Both the position numbers and the translations under genes were made by a program. This document shows, one piece after another, positions 33,269 to 39,927 of a stretch of 64,000 nucleotides of DNA. The stretch spans positions 81,076 through 145,075 of the forward strand of contig JAEDIW010000001.1 in NCBI GenBank assembly GCA_016296655.1, in the 5' to 3' direction. Below the pieces are notes generated by a model. The model did not search any database and had not been told where the DNA came from. It saw nothing but the letters and a program-made list of their open reading frames with translations. Positions within the stretch are counted from its first letter, which is position 1, and each line of letters begins with the position of its first letter. The DNA comes from Treponema sp. (lineage in GTDB: Bacteria; Spirochaetota; Spirochaetia; Treponematales; Treponemataceae).

Positions 33269-34747
33269 TTATTTTCCGCATCCGTAAAACAGTGCAGATT
33301 TGTATACATCTACATAATTTTTCGCAGATATATCCCAGCCAAAAGACAGTTGCATTGCTGTTTTTTGCATGGTTGCTATATGTTCTTTTTTGTTGTAATA
33401 GGCGTATGTTGCCCAGCCTACAGTATCAAAAATAGCACCTGGATTGAGTGTATCGAACATAAAACCTGTGCCCGTTCCTGTTTTTTCATTGTAGTTGATT
33501 ACAGTGTCGGCAAGACCTCCTGTTCTGCGGACAATTGGTAATGTTCCATACAGCAGGGAATACATCTGATTTAATCCGCAAGGCTCATATTTTGACGGCA
33601 TGAGGAAAAAGTCGCTGCCTGCTTCTATTAAGTGGCTTAAATCTTCTTTATATCCAATTACAGCCTTAAAATTCGGCAGACTTCTCTGCAATGTGAGGAT
33701 TTCATCTTCGCACCATTTTTCACCGCTGCCAAGTAATGCAACCTGAACATTCATTTGACTGCAAATTCTGTACATACAGCCGTAAGCAGGTCCAAATAAA
33801 TCTCCGATTCCTTTTTGATCAACGAGTCTGGTTACAATTCCTATAACTGGAATGTCTGGATTGACTGTAAGTCCCATGGTTTCCTGTAGCTTCTGCTTGC
33901 AGATGCTTTTGCCATTCATGGATTTTACAGAATAGTTTGCAGGAATCATTTTGTCGGTTTGAGGATTCCATGTTTCTGTATCAACTCCATTTAAAATTCC
34001 ACGGACTCTGTCATGGCGAACTCTTAAAAGTCCGTCAAGCCCAAACCCACCGTCTGCTGTCTGAATTTCACTGGCATAAGTTGGAGAAACTGTTGTTATC
34101 ATGTCGGCACTTGAAAGTGCTGCCTGCATCATGTTTATGGAACCGTAATATTCAAAGTTAGCCCCATAGTACAAATCCCAAGGTAAGCCGAGGTCTGGAT
34201 AGTTGTTTTTAGAGTATCTGCCCTGATAACCCATATTATGAATTGTAAAAACGCTGGCTGTATTTTTGAAAACTTTTTCTTGCCGGCATAAATGTTTTAG
34301 GATTACAGGAACAAGACCGGCAGACCAGTCATGAGCATGCATGATATCTGGATACCAGTTTAGCTTGCGGCACAGCTGGAAAGCTCCGTGACAAAGAACA
34401 GAAAAACGATATGTGTTGTCATGGAAGTCTGGTTCAGCCTTTGAACCATAGATTGCATCTCTGCCAAAGCACTGTTCATGGTCAATGAAATAAACTGAAA
34501 GCTTTGGGCAGTCTGGCATTTGTGTTGTATAAACTGCAGTCCACGTTTCTGTATTTGAAGCTTTTACAGCCATTGGGCCTTCAAGTTTTGTGAGTTTTGC
34601 ACGGTCAATTTTATAGTAACGGGGAATTACGATTTTTACGTCATGGCCAGCTTTTGTAAGGGCAATTGCAAATGCCGAAACTGCATCTGCCAGTCCTCCG
34701 GTTTTTGCAAATGGAACTGCTTCTGCAGAAATCATAAGAATTTTCAT
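33269..34747 (-). CDS. glgA: Glycogen synthase
   Basis: A 492-residue GT5 enzyme elongating alpha-1,4-glucan from ADP-glucose. It has the N-terminal KTGGLADAVSAFA ADP-glucose motif, HAHDWSAGLVP near 130, GVDTETWNP, and the C-terminal SKYEPCGLNQMYSLLYGTLPIVRRTGGLADTV block. The ATG at 34747 has GGAGG eight bases upstream; more distal starts lack one. No glgB or glgC is nearby. A family-4 hairpin terminates it. Confidence 0.96.
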   Translation of the reverse strand: MKILMISAEAVPFAKTGGLADAVSAFAIALTKAGHDVKIVIPRYYKIDRAKLTKLEGPMAVKASNTETWTAVYTTQMPDCPKLSVYFIDHEQCFGRDAIYGSKAEPDFHDNTYRFSVLCHGAFQLCRKLNWYPDIMHAHDWSAGLVPVILKHLCRQEKVFKNTASVFTIHNMGYQGRYSKNNYPDLGLPWDLYYGANFEYYGSINMMQAALSSADMITTVSPTYASEIQTADGGFGLDGLLRVRHDRVRGILNGVDTETWNPQTDKMIPANYSVKSMNGKSICKQKLQETMGLTVNPDIPVIGIVTRLVDQKGIGDLFGPAYGCMYRICSQMNVQVALLGSGEKWCEDEILTLQRSLPNFKAVIGYKEDLSHLIEAGSDFFLMPSKYEPCGLNQMYSLLYGTLPIVRRTGGLADTVINYNEKTGTGTGFMFDTLNPGAIFDTVGWATYAYYNKKEHIATMQKTAMQLSFGWDISAKNYVDVYKSALFYGCGK

Positions 34748-34903
34748 TACATCCTCCAAAAGGCAAAGTTTCGAAAAAGCTGGTAAATGTCTTTTTCGAT
34801 TGCCTTTACATAATAGCACTTTTCCGTAGGTTTTGCAAAATAAAACTCTGCTACTTTCAGGCTGTTATGATGATTTTGCTGAAGGATGTGTGTTTTCAAT
34901 TGC

Positions 34904-35015
34904 GGCAAGGATAGTAGTGGACGCTCTGCGTGTGCGTAGCACCGTAGGCGCGTAAGACGCCGGAGCCACGGATAGCCTGATTTTTGCGACGAAAGGAGCA
35001 AAAAGCCGCCCGTAA
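34904..35015. repeat. GC-rich intergenic repeat (family 3), inverted copy
   Basis: On the minus strand it reads GGCTTTTTGCTCC...GCAAAAATCAGGCTATCCG, then a GC-rich block and ACTATCCTTGCC, matching 15680-15805. No gene lies in the 362 bases between glgA and the next gene; the rest is the promoter region. Confidence 0.7.
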
Positions 35016-35075
35016 AATAAAAAAAAAGTAAAATGTAACTTACACTGGTATAAAAGGTTTTTAATATGCGTTTTC

Positions 35076-35104
35076 TTGAACAGAATGGTGGAAAAAGGTA
35101 TAAT
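35076..35104 (+). promoter_or_regulatory. Promoter with the start codon at the expected transcription start
   Basis: TTGAAC (35076-35081), 17 bases, TATAAT (35099-35104). The ATG at 35110 begins five bases after the -10 box, so the transcript should start at or next to the initiation codon. Confidence 0.65.
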
Positions 35105-35109
35105 GAATT

Positions 35110-35838
35110 ATGATTAAAAGAAATTTTTTTTATCCGGCAGTTGTATTTGCTGCGTTTATGGCATTTCAAAGTGTAAGTGCGCTTCCTTTCAATAAAAATC
35201 TTGATAAAGAGGAATTGGAAAAAATTGAAAAAGGCGAAATTTTAATCCGAAGAACTGGTTCGGTAAAGAAAATGTGTCTGCAAACTGAAAATGTAAAGGT
35301 AAAAGAGGCATTAAAAGAAATTGTTGACTTGGATCCTGCGTATCTGGCAGAAGTAATTCAAGTGCGTCCAGTTTCTGAAAATGAAAATATTCTTGAAAAA
35401 ACAAATGAAATTTTGACAGATATTCCTTCCTATGTTGGAATTCCTTATTGGTCTGAGCGGCATAAACGTTATTTTGACTTGTATTCTGACTGTGATGTGA
35501 AATCTCATCAAAAAAATGGGAATTCTGAGCAGATTTCTGCAATGCTTTATATGTCTCCAATCGGTGAAATTGATATGGATATTTCTATTGTTCATGAAGA
35601 TGATTTTTATTTGTACAAAAGTATGAATCTGAATAATTTGGATTATAAGGGGCTGAAATGTATTTCCAAAGAAAACATGAAATCTGTTATCATTATTTAC
35701 AAAGATGGTGATAATTGGATTTGCTATGGAATTGGAGGTGTGGAAGCTCCTAAGATTTTTCTGTTAAAAAACCGTATTGAAGTTTCATTTTTAAATAGAA
35801 TAAAGACATTCTGCAATTTTGTTTTTGAACAGTTATAA
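35110..35838 (+). CDS. Secreted hypothetical protein (DUF6675-like)
   Basis: A 242-residue protein with a signal peptide (about 1-25, ending VSALPF). The mature domain carries EILIRRTGSVKKMCL and a central DIPSYVGIPYWSERHKRYFDLY stretch, as in spirochaetal DUF6675-type proteins; this family call is from memory and tentative. No ribosome site is convincing. Its 3' end overlaps nothing essential, and manC follows immediately with its own GGAGG. Confidence 0.55.
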   Translation: MIKRNFFYPAVVFAAFMAFQSVSALPFNKNLDKEELEKIEKGEILIRRTGSVKKMCLQTENVKVKEALKEIVDLDPAYLAEVIQVRPVSENENILEKTNEILTDIPSYVGIPYWSERHKRYFDLYSDCDVKSHQKNGNSEQISAMLYMSPIGEIDMDISIVHEDDFYLYKSMNLNNLDYKGLKCISKENMKSVIIIYKDGDNWICYGIGGVEAPKIFLLKNRIEVSFLNRIKTFCNFVFEQL

Positions 35839-35857
35839 CGGCGAATGGAGGTCTTTG

Positions 35858-36967
35858 ATGTTTAGCGATGTTGTTATTTTAGCCGGTGGTTTTGGAGAAA
35901 GGCTTTGGCCTGCCTCAAGTACAGAAAATCCAAAGCAGTTTATGACTGTTACGGATAATGTGTCTTTTTTGCAAACGGCAGTTTTAAGGGCTCTGGCCAT
36001 AAAACCTAAGGGAAAAATTGTCATTGTAACCCGAAAAGATATTTATGTAACTGTTGCATTGCATTGTAAGGAGCTGCTGGCGCGGCTTTCTGAAGATGAT
36101 CAGAAAAAGATAAAGGAAGATTTATATATTCTTCCTGAAACTGAACCTAAGCAGACTACAGCTCCAATTATTCTGGCATGCCATTTTTTGAATAAAATAG
36201 ACAGCTCTTTTGAGCATCTGGTTCTTGTTTTGACAAGCGATCATATAATTACTCCTATGGAACGTTTTGTTTCAGATTGTAATAAAGCTTCAATTGCTGC
36301 AAAAGAAGGAAAATTTCTTTGTTTTGCAATTCCTCCTGTAGAACCTGCAACTGGATATGGTTATATAAAAACTGGAATGCCGCTAAATGACGATGGTTCT
36401 GTATTTGAAATTGAAAGTTTTGTTGAAAAGCCTGATTTAGAAACGGCAACCGCATACCTGGCTTCTGGAAACTACTGGTGGAATAGCGGAATGTTTGGCT
36501 TTACTTGTAAAACTTTAATTGAAGAGCTTAAAAAGCATCAGAATGATGCCTACTCTGCTTTTGAAAAAGTTCCAGATATGGCAGCTCCTGTTTTTGAATA
36601 TGCAGAAGGTATAAAATTTGTTTCAGAATGGCCGGCAATGGATGAAGCCTATTCAAAGGTTCCTGTAATTGCAATTGATAAGTCTGTAGCAGAAAAAACT
36701 GACATTGCTTGTGCGGTTCGTTCATCGTTTAACTGGGATGACATTGGCAGCTGGGATGCGTTTGAAAAACTGTTTGATCATAATATCGGAAAGACTGTTG
36801 AGGTTGAATGTAAGGACAACTTTATCTATTCTGATATTCCTGTTGCTCTTTGTGGTATAGAAGGTGTAGTCGTTGTAATAAAAAATGGACGGGCTTTGAT
36901 TATGAAGAAAGGAAAAAGCTCGTTGGTCAGAGATGTTGTAAAACAGATGAAAAATTCAAATGTGTAA
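35858..36967 (+). CDS. manC: Mannose-1-phosphate guanylyltransferase
   Basis: A 369-residue enzyme making GDP-mannose. It has the pyrophosphorylase signature LAGGFGERLWPASSTENPKQF at residues 7-27, VLTSDHII near 130, and FVEKPDLETA and NSGMF near 190-210. The ATG at 35858 follows GGAGG; an earlier TTG is rejected. The 3' end overlaps the convergent ruvC by 41 bases. With manA at 45 kb it provides a route from fructose-6-phosphate (a phosphomannomutase is not in the window). Confidence 0.93.
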   Translation: MFSDVVILAGGFGERLWPASSTENPKQFMTVTDNVSFLQTAVLRALAIKPKGKIVIVTRKDIYVTVALHCKELLARLSEDDQKKIKEDLYILPETEPKQTTAPIILACHFLNKIDSSFEHLVLVLTSDHIITPMERFVSDCNKASIAAKEGKFLCFAIPPVEPATGYGYIKTGMPLNDDGSVFEIESFVEKPDLETATAYLASGNYWWNSGMFGFTCKTLIEELKKHQNDAYSAFEKVPDMAAPVFEYAEGIKFVSEWPAMDEAYSKVPVIAIDKSVAEKTDIACAVRSSFNWDDIGSWDAFEKLFDHNIGKTVEVECKDNFIYSDIPVALCGIEGVVVVIKNGRALIMKKGKSSLVRDVVKQMKNSNV

Positions 36968-37430
36968 TGGCTCCTGCAAGAGCGTCTGCTGCATGGTCGG
37001 GTTTTGGTTCTGTTTCAAGGCCTAGCAGTAGCTTTACATAGCGTTCTACAAGTTTTTTATCTGCAGCAGCTGTTCCTGTTACAGACTGCTTAATTTGGTT
37101 CGGGGTATATTCTCCGCATGGAATGCAGTGCTGAGCCAGACAAAGTTCTGCGACTCCCCTTGCCTCTGCAACAGCCATTGCACTGCTGGCATTCTTTGCA
37201 AAATACAATGTTTCCATTGCTGCTTCTGTTGGAGCAAATTCTGCGATGACTGCACACAGTTTGTTGTATATTGCCAGAAGCCTTGTGCTGTGTTTTTCTG
37301 CAGCATCTGTTTCTATTACTCCATAGGCAACAAACTTCATTCTGTTATTGTCGAAATCAATTATTCCAAAACCGGTTGAGGCAAGTCCTGGGTCAATTCC
37401 TAAAATTCTTCTTTTTTTTGTTATCTGCAT
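36927..37430 (-). CDS. ruvC: Holliday junction resolvase RuvC
   Basis: A 167-residue endonuclease resolving Holliday junctions. Catalytic acids lie in GIDPGLASTGFG (residue 11), AMETLYF (about 71) and the C-terminal PDHAADALAGAITH. It lies downstream of yebC on the same strand, the usual pairing, but a family-2 repeat and a strong terminator separate them. It overlaps the convergent manC by 41 bases at the 3' ends. Confidence 0.96.
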   Translation of the reverse strand: MQITKKRRILGIDPGLASTGFGIIDFDNNRMKFVAYGVIETDAAEKHSTRLLAIYNKLCAVIAEFAPTEAAMETLYFAKNASSAMAVAEARGVAELCLAQHCIPCGEYTPNQIKQSVTGTAAADKKLVERYVKLLLGLETEPKPDHAADALAGAITHLNFSSVLQHL

Positions 37431-37488
37431 GATATGTTTAGTTTTGAAAAATACTGTGATTTTATTTAATGTTTTTGTTAAACCTTAA

Positions 37489-37635
37489 ATACGTCGAGTC
37501 AAGGCACGCGTACGCTTAAAGCCTTGACTTCGCCGTTTTTAGGGTTTGTAATAAATCCTAAATACGACCGGTCAAGGCACGCTTCGCTCAAGGCCTTGAC
37601 TCGCTCGTTTTCAGGGGTTGTATTAACCCCTGAAT
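37489..37635. repeat. Two tandem copies of the composite repeat (family 2)
   Basis: Copy one has the GTCAAGGCACGC / GCCTTGACTTCGCCG palindrome (37489-37537) and a weak TTTAGG / CCTAAA hairpin. Copy two has GGTCAAGGCACGC / GGCCTTGAC (37561-37610) and the hairpin TTCAGGGGTT / AACCCCTGAA (37609-37634). Confidence 0.85.
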
Positions 37636-37678
37636 AAAAAAAGGCTGCAACGAAAAACGTGCAGCCTTTTTTTATTCA
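37631..37678. terminator. Bidirectional terminator after yebC
   Basis: A 19-base perfect stem (37631-37649 with 37660-37678, core AAAGGCTGCA / TGCAGCCTTT) with A and T runs on both flanks. It overlaps the end of the second family-2 repeat. Confidence 0.88.
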
Positions 37679-37684
37679 GAAAGA

Positions 37685-38428
37685 CTATTCTTCTGGGTTG
37701 AAATCATCTGGATATTCAGCTGTGTGGTAAACGTTCTGAACATCATCGTTGTCTTCAAGTTTATCAATCATTTTCTGAACTTTTGCAGCTGTATCTTTGT
37801 CAACAGGTGTATAAGCATCTGGTACAAGACCAACATCTGCAGAAAGTGTTTCAAAACCTTTTGCAGTAAGAGCATCTGCAACGGCAGAGAATGCATCTGG
37901 AGTTGTTGTTACAGTGATTACTCCGTCTTCATTTACGATGTCATCTGCACCTGCTTCAAGAGCAATTTCCATTACTTCGTCTTCATTTACTTTTTCAGCA
38001 TCAAGTTCGATTGTTCCTTTTCTCTGGAACATGCGAGAAACTGAACCTGATGTACCAAGGTTTCCGCCACATTTTGAGAAAATGTTCTTTACGTCTGCAG
38101 CAGCACGGTTCTTGTTGTCTGAAAGAACTTCAACCATAACTGCTACACCACCAGGAGCATATCCTTCATAAACAAATTCTTCGTATGCTGCTCCGCCATC
38201 TTCACCTGTACCTTTTTTGATTGCACGTTCAATGTTGTCTTTTGGCATGTTGGCTGCACGAGCCTTAATAATTACAGTACGAAGTCTTGGATTAGAGTTT
38301 GGATCTCCACCTCCCATACGTGCTGCAATAGAAATTTCCTTAATAAATTTTGTAAAAATCTTACCACGTTTTGCATCAGCTAGGCCTTTTGCGTGTTTAA
38401 TGGTGGCCCATTTACTATGTCCTGACAT
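37685..38428 (-). CDS. yebC: YebC/PmpR-family protein
   Basis: A 247-residue protein of the YebC/TACO1 family. It opens MSGHSKWATIKHAKG and has the block ARAANMPKDNIERAIKKGTGE and YEGYAPGGVAVMVE. Members act as translation factors easing ribosome stalling or as DNA-binding regulators. AAGGAG precedes the ATG. Its promoter overlaps an 18-base perfect palindrome, possibly an operator. Confidence 0.95.
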   Translation of the reverse strand: MSGHSKWATIKHAKGLADAKRGKIFTKFIKEISIAARMGGGDPNSNPRLRTVIIKARAANMPKDNIERAIKKGTGEDGGAAYEEFVYEGYAPGGVAVMVEVLSDNKNRAAADVKNIFSKCGGNLGTSGSVSRMFQRKGTIELDAEKVNEDEVMEIALEAGADDIVNEDGVITVTTTPDAFSAVADALTAKGFETLSADVGLVPDAYTPVDKDTAAKVQKMIDKLEDNDDVQNVYHTAEYPDDFNPEE

Positions 38429-38455
38429 GGGAACTCCTTGAAATATAACAGTTTA

Positions 38456-38493
38456 GTGTTATTATAATAACACTTATGCAAGTCCTATGTCAA
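38456..38493 (-). promoter_or_regulatory. Promoter and palindromic site upstream of yebC
   Basis: On the minus strand TTGACA (38493-38488) and TATTAT (38469-38464) are 18 bases apart. The perfect palindrome GTGTTATTATAATAACAC (38456-38473) covers the -10 box. Confidence 0.6.
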
Positions 38494-38513
38494 CGACCTG
38501 AAGGTTATTTATT

Positions 38514-39920
38514 CTAAAATGTAAACCCAATGCACATGTATGGAGTTAAAAATCCGACATTCATGTCAGGCATAAAAATATTTGTAAAGTCAGCACCTGT
38601 TTCAAACAGAATCCTCTTTATTATGAACCAGCCAAATGACAAGCCTGCATTAGCACAAAAGTATCCGTAAAATTCATCTGAAAGGTTTTCTGATGGCGGA
38701 ATGGTATTTGAAAAATATGTTTTTATAATTGCAATTCCGCCTCCTGTTTTCAAATTGATATTAAACTTTCCATCTAAAATATTGAATCTGCTCACAAAAT
38801 TCAGATTATTCAGGGAAACAGGCATTTCCATATCAAAAGTATATGTTTTCTGGGAAAACTGAGTTGCACTTGTAGAAGCTTCTAGGCCAAGCTGAAAAAA
38901 ATTCAATTCAAGGGGATAAAAAGTCAGTTTTGCAGTCAAGCCTGGAGCGGATTTTTTTTCACAAAGGCTTTTAAAATATTCGTCATATAAAATAAAAGGA
39001 TATGCAGCACCGATTTTAAAATTTAGAAGCTCATATTTTCTTTTGTTTTTACCAGCTGCTTCTGATTTTACAGTTATTTCTTTCTGTTTTTCTGCAATCA
39101 ATGATTCCTGCTTTTTCTTTTCTGCAAGTTCAGCTGCTTTTTCTCTTTCAGCTTGTTCATGTGCCTTTTGTTCTGCTTCTTTTTTGGCCTGCTCAGCTTT
39201 TTGTTTTTCTGCAAGTGCATTCTGTCGCTGCTGTTCCTTTTTTATTTGTTCAATTTTTTCTTCTTCTGCAGCTTGCTGTACATTTTTTTCAGTTCCAATA
39301 ATCAGTTTGTTATTTGCGGGAACGACGTTAATGGATTCTGATTCTGTTTTTAATCCGCTTGGATTTGTTATAACGACTTTCCATTTTCCTTCTGAAATTC
39401 CAGTAACAGTAACTGAGCCTGATGTTAAATTTGTATTGTTTTGTTTTAAGTTTAAATCTCCTTTTAAAGTTTCACCAGTTTCTTCATTTAATAAGATGGC
39501 AGAACTTCTAGGGGTAACTTTTTGTATGTCAACAGGAATTTTTACAGAGTTTTTTGCATTTTCGGCAACTTTTATAGTTTGATTACTTACAAAAACTTCT
39601 GGTTTTACAGCTTTTAGAATTGTAAAGTCTTTCCATGTTGTTTCTGATGCCTTGCGCCCCAAAAAGTCATAGGCTGCAATACGGTATTTATATTCCCCTG
39701 CCTTCATGGAAAATTCAATAAAGTTGTTTGATGTTTCAAATTCTTGGGTTATAGAACTGTCCAAAACATTTTGAATTTCTATTTTGTATTTTAAGGCATT
39801 TTTTTCTGGTTTCCATGAAAGCTTCTGTTTGAAAGTATTTTCCTGCGTAAAAACTAATCCTGTAAAAATAAATGAAATGAGAATATATAGCAATTTTTTA
39901 CGTGTAAAAATGTCTGTCAT
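38514..39920 (-). CDS. Outer-membrane-like protein with coiled coil
   Basis: A 468-residue protein with an N-terminal signal or anchor (about 8-27), a fibronectin-like region that repeats the KALKYKIEIQN style of its neighbour, and a long Glu/Lys/Ala-rich coiled coil (about 215-285). The C-terminal beta-rich domain ends YMCIGFTF, suggesting a barrel. The ATG at 39920 lies seven bases after the FecR gene's stop; earlier in-frame starts lie inside that gene. It probably assembles with the FecR-type protein. Confidence 0.65.
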   Translation of the reverse strand: MTDIFTRKKLLYILISFIFTGLVFTQENTFKQKLSWKPEKNALKYKIEIQNVLDSSITQEFETSNNFIEFSMKAGEYKYRIAAYDFLGRKASETTWKDFTILKAVKPEVFVSNQTIKVAENAKNSVKIPVDIQKVTPRSSAILLNEETGETLKGDLNLKQNNTNLTSGSVTVTGISEGKWKVVITNPSGLKTESESINVVPANNKLIIGTEKNVQQAAEEEKIEQIKKEQQRQNALAEKQKAEQAKKEAEQKAHEQAEREKAAELAEKKKQESLIAEKQKEITVKSEAAGKNKRKYELLNFKIGAAYPFILYDEYFKSLCEKKSAPGLTAKLTFYPLELNFFQLGLEASTSATQFSQKTYTFDMEMPVSLNNLNFVSRFNILDGKFNINLKTGGGIAIIKTYFSNTIPPSENLSDEFYGYFCANAGLSFGWFIIKRILFETGADFTNIFMPDMNVGFLTPYMCIGFTF

Positions 39921-39927
39921 CTTTTTT

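Noticed and set aside
34747..35169. 140-codon minus-strand frame upstream of glgA
   Set aside because: It crosses a GC-rich repeat, overlaps the promoter and start of the plus-strand gene at 35110, and has no family resemblance.
39043..39582. 179-codon plus-strand frame opposite the coiled-coil gene
   Set aside because: The Phe/Ser/Cys-rich protein mirrors the Glu/Lys/Ala codons of the coiled coil on the opposite strand; no start context.
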